This document shows, piece by piece, positions 1-7,964 of a DNA stretch of 64,000 bases (the stretch's first letter is position 1; every line of letters begins with the position of its first letter). The DNA comes from Phaeospirillum sp. GTDB taxonomy: Bacteria > Pseudomonadota > Alphaproteobacteria > Rhodospirillales > Magnetospirillaceae. The DNA lies in assembly GCA_030651575.1 (NCBI GenBank), contig JAUSFB010000068.1, positions 1 to 64,000 of the forward strand. Reading direction: 5' to 3'. The notes beneath the pieces are model-generated. The model saw only the letters and a list, made by a program, of their open reading frames with translations, made no database searches and was not told the DNA's origin. The position numbers and the translations under genes are program-made.

Positions 1-531
1 GATGCGGTCGAACTCGATGCCCTGACGGATGACGTTGCCGTTGGGAAGAACCTCGGTTCGGGTCAACGGCAACATTTCGGAGGGCAGCATCTGAAGCTGC
101 AACGGCACCGTCAGGCCGTCTTCCGGGCGACGCGGGCGCAGGCGGAAGAACACCTCCCCGGCGATGAACACCTCACGGGCGGCGCGGCGCTGCTGGCCGT
201 AGAAATCGGTCAGGCCCTCGGCGTCGGATTCATCGGTCCAGGCCAGCCAGAGCTGTTGCACCAAGGTCTTCATATCCTTGTCGGCGATCAGGGATGACGG
301 CTTGATGCCGGTGCCGACGGCATTGCCGGTCCAGCTTTCGGCGGCATTGAGGGCGTAGCCGTTGTTGCGGACCAGATAACGGGCTCGCGCCGTGATGTCG
401 GAACCGGCAGCCGCGATCAGGGTATTGACGTGGGCGCGGCTGGGCTGGAAGCCCTTGAGCCGACGGCTGCCCTGGGCGGCCTCGAAGCCGCCGATCAGAG
501 CGCCGATCCTCCTGCGCAGTCCCGACAGCAT
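1..531 (-). CDS. Phage portal protein, lambda family (partial, runs off window)
   Basis: The reading frame from ATG at 531 runs to the window edge (177 codons). It encodes the N-terminal part of a lambda-type portal protein: a tail-less start (MLSGLRRRIGALIGGF), then RARYLVRNNGYALNAAESW and an AREVFIAGEVFFRLRPRR stretch, all typical of the family. The portal forms the dodecameric ring through which DNA enters the capsid. It follows the gpW-like gene by 2 bp and the terminase further upstream, reproducing the lambda order A-W-B. The C-terminal part lies outside the window, so intactness cannot be judged. Confidence 0.85.
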   Translation of the reverse strand, partial: MLSGLRRRIGALIGGFEAAQGSRRLKGFQPSRAHVNTLIAAAGSDITARARYLVRNNGYALNAAESWTGNAVGTGIKPSSLIADKDMKTLVQQLWLAWTDESDAEGLTDFYGQQRRAAREVFIAGEVFFRLRPRRPEDGLTVPLQLQMLPSEMLPLTRTEVLPNGNVIRQGIEFDRI

Positions 532-533
532 GA

Positions 534-743
534 TCACAGCCCCTTGGTGGCGACGGCGAGAATCCGGCGGCGGGGCTTCTTGCCCTCCAGCACGGCGATG
601 CGGCGGTCGAAATCGGCCAGAACATGATTGGCCTGGGTGAGGTCGTATTGAACGGTGCGGTCGCCCACCGTGACGCGGGCGACCAGCGAGTTGCGCCGCG
701 CCAGCACTCGCTCGCGCTCAGCCTTCATCTCGTCGAGAGTCAT
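534..743 (-). CDS. gpW-like phage head-tail joining protein
   Basis: This encodes 69 residues, nearly the length of lambda gpW (68). The charged helical start (MTLDEMKAERERVLARR), the central VTVGDRTVQYDL strand pair and the basic tail (KKPRRRIL) fit the gpW family, which seals the filled head before tail attachment. It sits between the terminase (stop at 746, 2 bp away) and the portal gene (2 bp downstream), exactly where lambda W lies. The assignment rests on size, position and pattern rather than on catalytic residues. Confidence 0.75.
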   Translation of the reverse strand: MTLDEMKAERERVLARRNSLVARVTVGDRTVQYDLTQANHVLADFDRRIAVLEGKKPRRRILAVATKGL

Positions 744-745
744 GA

Positions 746-2080
746 TCAGTGCATCCCGCTGAACTTGATGATCCGCCGGGGGCGACGGACGGTGCGGCGG
801 ATCTGGCCCGCCTGGGTTTCTTCGGGTTGAACCGTCTCGGACGGGCCAATCTGGGCTTCCAGATCCCGCCATTTGGCTTCGGACCAGCGGTCTGCCCCGA
901 CGATCCAGACGGCGGCGCGGGCATAGACCCGGCAATCCAGCGCCTCGTTGCGCTCGCGCAGCTTCTGCCATTCAAGCTTGGTGAAGCCGCGTCGGGTCTT
1001 GACCGTCACCAACTGCTCGGCGACGAACTGCTTGCACCACTCCGAGTCTGCCCACGATGGCAGATGCACCGTTCCGGCCGGGAAACGGATGCCCGAAGCC
1101 AATTCCTCGTCGGTGGGCCGCTCAAGCCGCAGGAACCGATAGGTCTCCGACTTGAAGGTGGACACCGCCACCGTCCAGAGGCGGGCACCGCGGCGCACCT
1201 TCTTGCCGCCCTCGGTAGCGTCCACAAACGTCGGCCCCGACACCGGGCTGGAGCGGTTGAAGCCCTCGACGCCCTTGATCGGCGAGACTTGGCCTACGCC
1301 CATCCTGCGGCCCCAGGTGTAGACCGCCGAGGACTCGTAGCCGGAGTCGATGGCGAGACGGGCGATCTTCAGGGCCGCGCCGTTGGCGTGTTGCCAGGTC
1401 TTTGCCAACACCTGTTCCAGGCTCGTCCATGTCTCGGCCTTCTCGGGACCGCCGTCGATGATGATGTGGTCTACCAGCCAGCTTTCAAGGTTGCGGCCCC
1501 AGGCCCAGACATCGATCTCGACGCGGTCTTTCTGGACGTCGGCCCCGGCGGTGAGAAACAGCCCGCCCGCAGGCACGGTGCCGTTGGTCCAGGTTTCGCG
1601 GCGGTCATAGAGCCGCTGCCAATCAGGTGCCTCGCCGGATTCGGTCCAGGTTTCCCCCAGCACGGTGTTCTTGAACACCCGCAGCGCATCATCATTTCCT
1701 TGTGCCGCTTCCCACAGGCGGACGATGTCCCGCCACGACTGCCAGCCCGGCGGCGAATACAGCGCCGAGATGTGGAAGCCGATGGTGCCGGGATCAGAGC
1801 CCGTGGCCGTCGCCCGCCAAACGCCTGCTGCCAGCATGGCGCCTTTGTGGTGCTCGGCGATCTCCTGCTCGCAGGCTTCGCAGTGATAGCGCACCGTCTC
1901 GGGGCGACCCTTGTCCCAGCGCAGCCGCTCGAATTTCAGCCACTGCATGGTCCCGCAATGGGGGCACGGCACGAAGAAGCGGCGTTGGTCGGACGCCTCG
2001 TATTCCCGCTCGATCCGCGACATGCCCCGGATGGTCGGCGTCGAGGCCAGAAACACCTTTCGGCGATGGGCGAAGGTCAT
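746..2080 (-). pseudogene. Phage terminase large subunit (GpA family), 5'-truncated
   Basis: About 444 codons resemble the C-terminal two thirds of a lambda GpA-type terminase. Visible signatures are RRKVFLASTPTIRGMSRI (end of the ATPase domain), the zinc-like CPHCG...CEAC knuckle, and the nuclease-like LTAGADVQKDR and IDSGYESSAVYTWGRR motifs. Family members have about 600-680 residues; the N-terminal Walker A and B part is absent. At about 2078 the homology stops and the opposite strand becomes a serine recombinase. The open frame continues to 2164 only by reading antisense through the recombinase. Without the ATPase the protein cannot package DNA. Confidence 0.85.
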
Positions 2081-3014
2081 CCTGCTCAGCTTCGCCCAGT
2101 TCGAGCGGGAAGTGATCGGCGAGCGCATCCGCGACAAATTCGCCGCCTCGCGGCGCAAGGGCATGTGGATGGGGGGCGTCCCGCCGCTCGGCTACGATGT
2201 GGTCGCCCGCAAGCTGGTGGTCAACCCGCCCGAGGCCGATCTGGTTCGCCACATCTTCGACCGTTTCCTCAAGGTCGGCTCCGCCACCCTGCTGGTCAAG
2301 GAACTCAACGCCGCCGGTCACCATACCAAGTCCTGGACCACCCAGGACGGCAAGCACCGCGACGGCGCGCCCATCACCAAGAACTTCCTCTACAAGCTGC
2401 TCGACAACCGAGTCTATCTCGGCGAGGCCGTCCACAAGGGCGAAGTCCATGCCGGCGAGCATCCGGCCATCATCGACCGCGCCACCTGGGACAAGGTGGT
2501 GGCGGTGAAGAGCGACAATGCGCCCCGCAAGCGCGCCAACGCGGTGCGGTCCTCGACCCCGGCGCCGCTGAAGGGGCTGATCCACTGCGCCCATTGTGGC
2601 CGGGCCATGACGCCGAGCCATACCCGCAAGAAGGGGCGGCTCTACCGCTACTATACCTGCATGAAGGCGATCCATTCCGGCCATGAGTCCTGCCCGGTGC
2701 GCAGTATCGCCGCCGGTGAGATCGAGGCGGCCGTTATCGGACAGGTCCGGGCATTGCTGCGCGCCCCCGAGATCCGGGCGCGGGCCGAACGGCTGGCACC
2801 ATCCATGGCCCCAGCCGATCTGCACGCCGCCCTCGACCGCTTCGAGGCACTCTGGGACGAGTTGTTCCCGGCCGAGCAGGCTCGTATCCTCCAGCTTCTG
2901 GTCGAGAAAGTGGCCATCGCCCCAGACGGCGCCGAGGTCCGGTTGCGGGCCGAGGGGCTGGTCAGCGTCATCGCCGACATCACCGCCCAGACCGGCGACA
3001 GGAGCGCGGCATGA
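2079..3014 (+). pseudogene. Serine recombinase (large resolvase type), catalytic domain missing
   Basis: Homology starts at ILLSFAQFEREVIGERIRDK, which in intact large serine recombinases lies just after the ~130-residue resolvase domain. Present are the Recombinase domain (PPLGYDV... to about 150 residues in), the zinc ribbon (CAHCGRAMTP...YYTC) and a C-terminal tail. The N-terminal catalytic serine domain is gone, replaced by antisense terminase sequence, so no recombination activity is expected. An open frame starting at 1911 exists, but its first ~55 codons read the terminase backwards. The stop overlaps the next gene's ATG (ATGA at 3011-3014), showing the original operon. Confidence 0.85.
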
Positions 3015-3415
3015 CCGCCGACATCAGTATCAACACGCTCACCATCCGCGTGCCGTTGACGCTCCGCCGATATGGCGGACGCAAACTGGTGATCGTGCCC
3101 GAGGGCGAGGGCGTTCCGGTGCGGGCCAAACCCACCCCCGACGACACCCTGCTGAAGGCGCTGGCCCGCGCCCATCGCTGGAAGCGCATGCTGGAATCCG
3201 GGCAGGTGGCATCCCTGAACGAGTTGTCCGAATCCGAGAAGATCAATCCGTCCTACCTGACCCGCATCTACCGCCTGACTTTGCTGGCCCCAGACATCGT
3301 CGAAACCATCCTCGACGGCCGCCAGCCGCGCACCCTTCAACTGGCCGATCTGATGGACGACATGCCGGTGGAATGGAACCGCCAGAGGGAAAGGTACGGG
3401 ATGGCGGCGCGGTGA
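3011..3415 (+). CDS. Recombinase-linked HTH protein, function unknown
   Basis: A 134-residue protein whose ATG overlaps the recombinase stop by 4 bp. The N-terminal half is a beta-rich stretch (TIRVPLTLRRYGGRKLVIVP). Residues about 60-120 contain SLNELSESEKINPSYLTRI followed by RLTLLAPDIVETILDGRQP, which resembles the helix-turn-helix of KorB/ParB-like DNA-binding proteins. I recall similar proteins encoded directly behind large serine recombinases in alphaproteobacterial prophage-like elements, so an accessory role is inferred. The reading frame is intact although its partner is broken. Confidence 0.7.
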   Translation: MTADISINTLTIRVPLTLRRYGGRKLVIVPEGEGVPVRAKPTPDDTLLKALARAHRWKRMLESGQVASLNELSESEKINPSYLTRIYRLTLLAPDIVETILDGRQPRTLQLADLMDDMPVEWNRQRERYGMAAR

Positions 3416-3509
3416 CCGGGCGCACGAATCCCGGCGGGACCATGCATATTGACAAAAGAACAAAATAAAAACACTCTGCGGTAGTCGCCCTTGCCGCAGG
3501 AATACCGCC

Positions 3510-3755
3510 ATGGCCCTCGAAACCTTGTTCATTTGCCAGCCGTACATCCTCGGCAAAAGGGGCGGCCTGAAGCCTCAGCCCCCCATTTCCTACAAGACCG
3601 AGCCACAGGCCCTGCAACGCGCCAGCCGCATGATGGAGGGTGGCGGCGTAGCCGGCGTGGATGTCGTCCGTCAGACCGCTGACCCGGAAATGGGCGATTA
3701 CGACGAGCCTGAGTTTCTGCAGCGTCTGGGGTCCGTACCGAAGGTCGAAAACTGA
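3510..3755 (+). CDS. Small conserved protein of unknown function
   Basis: An 81-residue protein with an AGGA ribosome-binding site about 8 bp before ATG. The sequence MALETLFICQPYILGKRGGL, then PEMGDYDEPEFLQRLG, has the look of a small alphaproteobacterial family found near phage and recombinase genes. No catalytic motif or membrane segment is visible. It lies between the recombinase block and the helicase-nuclease, on the strand opposite the latter. The function is unknown. Confidence 0.55.
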   Translation: MALETLFICQPYILGKRGGLKPQPPISYKTEPQALQRASRMMEGGGVAGVDVVRQTADPEMGDYDEPEFLQRLGSVPKVEN

Positions 3756-3831
3756 GCCGCGATCAGCGTCAAATCATCATGGATCAATATCTTGAATCTG
3801 GGCTGGCCCTGCGCCACCATAGATCAACGTC

Positions 3832-6612
3832 CTACTCGCGCAACAATTCATAGCTCGCTTTGCCGCCTAGCCGATCCAGTTCCGTCAATCCGGGAACTGC
3901 CAGCCACGCAAGAAACTCCTGCGGCGTGATTTGCTTGGCGTGCACCCGAAACAGCCCTTCCATAAATATATCATGGGAAGCGAGGGCTACGTCGGTTGCT
4001 GTTTGAACCTTCTTTTTCGAGTGTTCATCAAAGCCGGGTTTGCCCAGCGTCACGCGATGCATGCATCTATCGTAGCCTATAGCTTTCTGCATTACGGCAA
4101 AGGCGTCTTCTTTTTTTATCAATGGAGGGTTTTTAGTTGTCGTCTTGCATTCAACAATTACGGAGACATCACCCATAACTATAAGTAAATCCGGTACGTT
4201 TTGCTGCTTTCCGTCATCAAGGACATGGACGGTCCAGCTCCGTTCAATTACCAAGAATTGGCGTATTGCCTCCTCGTATTCGGTACCAAGTGTGTCTGCG
4301 CATTGAGCATATTGCTGACCAATCCCAAGTTTTTCCGCCAGCGCGGCATGCGTTTTCTGATACCTCACTGTCTGCATGCCGAAACAAGTCGCAACAGCTT
4401 TTAGCAGTGCCCCGGCCCGCCCTTCGTTACCCACGGCAGCCGATAACGTGTCTTTTGTGGATGCAAGAAGCTGGTCGAACGTTTCGATTCCTTGGCGCAA
4501 CAATGCCATGGCCCGTTGGCGACCAAAACCGGGAACACCTTCACGTTGAGCAACGCGCAGAATGTCGAGCGCTTCGGTTGGTGTGCCCCATTGCACTTGG
4601 CGCGCAAGCATGGACATTTTATTGGTCAACGTTTGAGGGTAACCAAGATCGGGCACGCTAATGATCCGCCGAAGCCCATCGAACACCCACGCTATATCTG
4701 TCGCGAGCCGGTGAATCTGGCCCGAAGGAATGTTGGTTTGGTGGCGAATGGATCGCTCCGTCTCACCTTGGCAAAACAAGGCCAGCGCGTGAGCGCATTG
4801 GTTCGTCCGTCCGTCCGTCCGATCCAGCGCCGCCAGCAACTTATGCGCTTGAAGGAAGCCAGTCGAATGCACAGGCGCTCTACCGGCAGGAAACGGTAAA
4901 AAGCGCGATGGACGGTCGCCAGCGAACTCCTCGCACTGGCACACCCAGTGAATCAGCCCAACGACGTAACCCTCAAAATCATGATCAATGGCGGAATGAT
5001 TTTCAGCAATCATGGCAAGAAATTGCACAGCAGCAGTCGGAAGCAGACCAGACCCAGCAACAGCTTTTCCAACTGGAGTTGACAACAAAATGCCATAATC
5101 TTCTTCGATGAAGTGATGCGAAATCAACCATTCTGTCGCGCGCAACGCAGATTGAATCACATCTTCAAGCTTTCTTGGATTTCGCTCTCGGATTTGATGC
5201 CAATAAAAGGTGTTCTGAAAAAAGTCCGTCAGAGTGCCGCGTGCGTCTATAACGCGCGACGAAACGAGTGAAAGCACCGTCCGGCGCATGCTCAACCGGA
5301 CCATCTTCGATTCCAGGTTTTGATTTTCTGGCAAGACCAGCCGATTGGCGTGCGCAAGCTCGGCGGGGGTTCGTGGAAGCAGGACTGCGAAACCATCAGG
5401 ATGCAGTCCAAGCCTCCCTGCACGGCCAGACATATTCCGGTAATCCGAGAGGGCAATCATCTGCCCTTCTCGGTCACCCCACTGATATGTGAGCTTCGGA
5501 AAAACGACACTGCGGAAAGGAAAATTTACACCTGCCGCCAACGTGGATGTCGCAAAGCATGCATCAAAACTAGAACTTATAAAGCCTTGCTCGATCACTT
5601 GGCGTTCTTGCGCCGTCAGGTCTGCTGAATGGAATGTCACGCGCCGCTGTGCATTCTGTTGTAGCTGCTGGGAGGACTCGGTTGGCTCGGAGAAAAGCTC
5701 CAGTTGGCTGGCCATCGCGATGCCATCGGCAGTTTGTACCAGCGATTGGCAATATGTCGTAGAAAGGCTGGTGGCCTCGTTGCGCGATTCCGTAAAAACA
5801 AGGACGGGGCCGCGTCCCATTGCAACAAGCTGACGCACGGCACCAATAGCATCTCCCGCCAAGTGCGTTCCTTCGTGACAGCCTACACCGCCCTCTTGGC
5901 CAAATCGAACCACATGTCCGTGTCCGCCATTCCAAATTTCCTGATAAAGTTCGACATCTCGGGTGTAGCTGACAGCAACTGCACATTCGAGCCAGTCCGC
6001 CAGCTCCTGAGCATTCCCAACAGTAGCAGTCAGCGCAACGAACTGGTCAATTTTACGTTGAAGAAATATAACACACAGAGTTTCTATGTTGGGTCCGCGA
6101 CCTTCCTCGGCTAAAATCTGTAATTCATCCGCTACAACCAGCAATGATTTGGTATCAAGTTGACCGGATAGTAGAAGGGCCAACCCCTTTTCATAGGTAG
6201 CCACCATGATCTGTGGCGATACATCACCCTCTTCGCGGTCTCCTGTACTCAGTCCTACTGTTGCCAGCGGGTCGGATGCCGCACTACCAAACCGTTGCTC
6301 GAAGTCGATAAACTTCTGGTCGGCAAGCGCCTTATGCGACACAAGATAAAGACATTTGCTGCCGCGATTTATCGCCGAGAATATCGCTATCTCGCCTGCG
6401 AGTGTCTTGCCTGACGATGTCGGCGCACATACAACCAGACCCTTGCCAGCCGCCACCCCCGCACGAAGCGCTGTTTGCTGTATATCGGTGAATTGGTGAA
6501 TGCCCCAGGAAAGCAAGCATTCTTTAAGCTGAGGCGTAAGACCGGGGGCGTCAAAGTCGGATACCAGCATAAGCCGCCTCTTAACATCGTGGCCAAACGA
6601 CATTCTTGCCAC
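3832..6612 (-). CDS. Hel308/Ski2-like helicase fused to a PD-(D/E)XK nuclease domain; candidate Hna-type phage defence protein
   Basis: The protein has 926 residues. An SF2 helicase core is clear: Walker A APTSSGKT (63-70), DEXH-type box ADELQ (161-165), motif III TAT (194-196), and motif VI NMSGRAGRLG (393-402). The middle is helical with a helix-hairpin-helix-like VPGFGRQRAMALLRQG. The C-terminus carries a PD-(D/E)XK core: PD at 807-808, then VIVECK with E821 and K823. GTG at 6612 is chosen because AAGGAGG lies 7 bp upstream; the in-frame ATG at 6603 is too far. Base composition is visibly AT-richer than the neighbours, suggesting transfer. A single-gene helicase plus nuclease matches the layout described for Hna; orthology is inference. 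Confidence 0.8.
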   Translation of the reverse strand: MARMSFGHDVKRRLMLVSDFDAPGLTPQLKECLLSWGIHQFTDIQQTALRAGVAAGKGLVVCAPTSSGKTLAGEIAIFSAINRGSKCLYLVSHKALADQKFIDFEQRFGSAASDPLATVGLSTGDREEGDVSPQIMVATYEKGLALLLSGQLDTKSLLVVADELQILAEEGRGPNIETLCVIFLQRKIDQFVALTATVGNAQELADWLECAVAVSYTRDVELYQEIWNGGHGHVVRFGQEGGVGCHEGTHLAGDAIGAVRQLVAMGRGPVLVFTESRNEATSLSTTYCQSLVQTADGIAMASQLELFSEPTESSQQLQQNAQRRVTFHSADLTAQERQVIEQGFISSSFDACFATSTLAAGVNFPFRSVVFPKLTYQWGDREGQMIALSDYRNMSGRAGRLGLHPDGFAVLLPRTPAELAHANRLVLPENQNLESKMVRLSMRRTVLSLVSSRVIDARGTLTDFFQNTFYWHQIRERNPRKLEDVIQSALRATEWLISHHFIEEDYGILLSTPVGKAVAGSGLLPTAAVQFLAMIAENHSAIDHDFEGYVVGLIHWVCQCEEFAGDRPSRFLPFPAGRAPVHSTGFLQAHKLLAALDRTDGRTNQCAHALALFCQGETERSIRHQTNIPSGQIHRLATDIAWVFDGLRRIISVPDLGYPQTLTNKMSMLARQVQWGTPTEALDILRVAQREGVPGFGRQRAMALLRQGIETFDQLLASTKDTLSAAVGNEGRAGALLKAVATCFGMQTVRYQKTHAALAEKLGIGQQYAQCADTLGTEYEEAIRQFLVIERSWTVHVLDDGKQQNVPDLLIVMGDVSVIVECKTTTKNPPLIKKEDAFAVMQKAIGYDRCMHRVTLGKPGFDEHSKKKVQTATDVALASHDIFMEGLFRVHAKQITPQEFLAWLAVPGLTELDRLGGKASYELLRE

Positions 6613-6839
6613 TAATGATCCTCCTTGGCCAGCGTCGTCGGTACGTTATGAGGTGCGTCGCCGGAGGTCCGCGTTAACGTTCGAAATCTTTAGCGAAAGA
6701 CTGCCTTCGACTTGATGCTGAGGCAAGGGGGCGGTCCGGTTCCGGCCCAATTCGGGCGCACCGAAATTCTTGCTCAAATGTCTGTCCCTGGCACATGAGG
6801 CACCCTGACCTTGATTGCCGTATCGGTTCTGACCAAGGA

Positions 6840-7054
6840 AGCTGTTGACCGCCAAATCCGTCCCCAGACTCCAGCCCGCGCCAATAAAAACAGCGAAAAG
6901 GTCAACAGCTTTTGGCGCCGCAACTCTTTGAATTACTTGCAACTTTAAAACCCGTACCGTTTGGCGGCAGTCAACAGCTTCCAGAGAAATGGGGCGGGAG
7001 AGAAGAGAAAATTGGTTAAAAATGCGCCGCCACAAGACCAGAAGGTCAACAGCT
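6840..7054. repeat. Four copies of GTCAACAGCT (one inverted, three direct)
   Basis: Exact 10-mers lie at 6840-6849 (inverted), 6901-6910, 6970-6979 and 7045-7054, spaced about 61, 69 and 75 bp. Three of the four are preceded by G to give GGTCAACAGCT. Four exact copies of a 10-mer in 215 bp is far beyond chance. The layout (several short sites next to a tRNA gene) resembles arm-type integrase binding sites, but they could also be operators or an origin iteron set. Confidence 0.7.
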
Positions 7055-7072
7055 ACTGGCCATAAACGGCGC

Positions 7073-7100
7073 AGAGCCTTGGGCTTTCGCCCAAGGCTCT
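7073..7100. terminator. Perfect 12-bp-stem hairpin beyond tRNA-Ser
   Basis: AGAGCCTTGGGC (7073-7084) pairs perfectly with GCCCAAGGCTCT (7089-7100) around a TTTC loop. It lies 31 bp past the 3' end of the minus-strand tRNA-Ser gene and could terminate that transcript. No clear U-run follows on either strand, so termination strength is uncertain. Confidence 0.5.
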
Positions 7101-7131
7101 ATGCGTCAGAGAATCTATTCTTTGGAAGTAG

Positions 7132-7221
7132 TGGCGGAGGGGGTGGGATTCGAACCCACGATGAGCTTGCACCCATACCGGTTTTCGAGACCGGCGCATT
7201 CGACCACTCTGCCACCCCTCC
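7132..7221 (-). tRNA. tRNA-Ser(CGA)
   Basis: A 90-nt class II tRNA on the minus strand. The acceptor GGAGGGG (5' end at 7221) pairs with CCCCTCC, followed by discriminator G and an encoded CCA (7132-7134 as TGG on the plus strand). The anticodon loop CTCGAAA gives anticodon CGA, reading UCG serine codons. The long variable arm and the GGTTCGAATCC T-arm agree with tRNA-Ser. The 3' end faces the accessory island, so the gene is a plausible integration target. Confidence 0.95.
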
Positions 7222-7337
7222 GCAGGATCTTGACTCCCCCGGTCGGTGGGGAGGGCCGGAAAATAGCGCAAAGGTCAGACCGAAGCAACCCGCTTCTGGC
7301 GGGCGCTCGAAATGCTTTGGCGCTAATCGCGCCCGCC

Positions 7338-7859
7338 TTAGCGGGGCGCGATCACCATGACCATCTGGCGGCCTTCCATCTTGGGAATTTGCTCGACCTT
7401 GCCGAGTTCCTCGAGGTCGTCCTTGACCTTTTCCAGTACGCGCATGCCCAGGTCCTGGTGGGCGAGTTCGCGGCCACGGAAGCGCAGCGTCACTTTGACC
7501 TTGTCGCCTTCCTCCAGGAACTTGATCATGCTCCGCATCTTGACGCCGTAGTCATGGTCGTCGATGTTCGGGCGAAGTTTGATTTCCTTGACCTCGATGA
7601 CCTTCTGCTTCTTGCGGGCCGCATTCTTTTTCTTCTGGTCTTCGTACTTGAACTTTCCAAAGTCCAGAATCTTGCAGACCGGCGGGTCGGCATTGGGGGA
7701 GACCTCGACCAGATCGAGTCCGGCTTCCTCAGCCATCGTCAGACCCTCGCGCAGGGTCACGACTCCGATCATCTCTCCATCGGCGCCCACCAGACGGATG
7801 GAGCGCACATCGATCTCTCGGTTGACGCGGGGCCCGTCGTTCTTGGGCGGCGTCTGCAT
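7338..7859 (-). CDS. infC: Translation initiation factor IF-3
   Basis: A 173-residue protein with the full IF-3 architecture. The N-terminal domain has [18 protein letters not shown], the linker is lysine-rich, and the C-terminal domain has [17 protein letters not shown] and [13 protein letters not shown]-3 binds the 30S subunit and enforces fidelity of initiator tRNA and start-codon selection. The start is ATG at 7859 with an in-frame TAA 18 bp upstream, so the AUU start known for enterobacterial infC is not used here. It follows thrS by 105 bp containing a hairpin, the classic thrS-infC order. Confidence 0.97.
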   Translation of the reverse strand: MQTPPKNDGPRVNREIDVRSIRLVGADGEMIGVVTLREGLTMAEEAGLDLVEVSPNADPPVCKILDFGKFKYEDQKKKNAARKKQKVIEVKEIKLRPNIDDHDYGVKMRSMIKFLEEGDKVKVTLRFRGRELAHQDLGMRVLEKVKDDLEELGKVEQIPKMEGRQMVMVIAPR

Positions 7860-7901
7860 CGGCGGTCTAGCTATTTAACAATCTCCATGGCTTCGAGGAC
7901 A

Positions 7902-7942
7902 CCGAAAGGCCCGGCGTGTTCAACGGCGGGCCGGCCCTTCGG
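7902..7942 (-). promoter_or_regulatory. Hairpin in the thrS-infC spacer
   Basis: CCGAAAGGCCCGGC (7902-7915) pairs with GCCGGCCCTTCGG (7930-7942), with one bulge and one mismatch, around a 14-nt loop. It lies in the 105-bp gap between the thrS stop and the infC start. It could be an attenuator, an RNA-processing site or part of infC autoregulation. No U-run follows, so it is not a simple terminator. Confidence 0.45.
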
Positions 7943-7964
7943 TCGGATCGAGGACCCCTTTTCG

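Larger units (their letters stand above)
6613..7131. other. Non-coding island border with four 10-bp repeats
   Basis: There is no convincing gene in these 519 bases. An open frame on the minus strand (6646-7035, 129 codons) has no family resemblance, no ribosome-binding site, and runs across all but one of the repeats. The stretch holds the four GTCAACAGCT copies and a perfect 12-bp-stem hairpin next to tRNA-Ser, both listed separately. It is more AT-rich than the core DNA that follows. It probably marks the junction between the accessory island and the core chromosome. Confidence 0.6.

Noticed and set aside
749-2686. A 645-codon plus-strand open frame across the terminase and recombinase
   Set aside because: It is antisense to the terminase in its first part and out of frame with the recombinase in the rest. 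Its composition is typical of GC-rich shadow frames.
6646-7035. A 129-codon minus-strand open frame next to tRNA-Ser
   Set aside because: No family resemblance, no ribosome-binding site, and it runs through three of the four GTCAACAGCT repeats.
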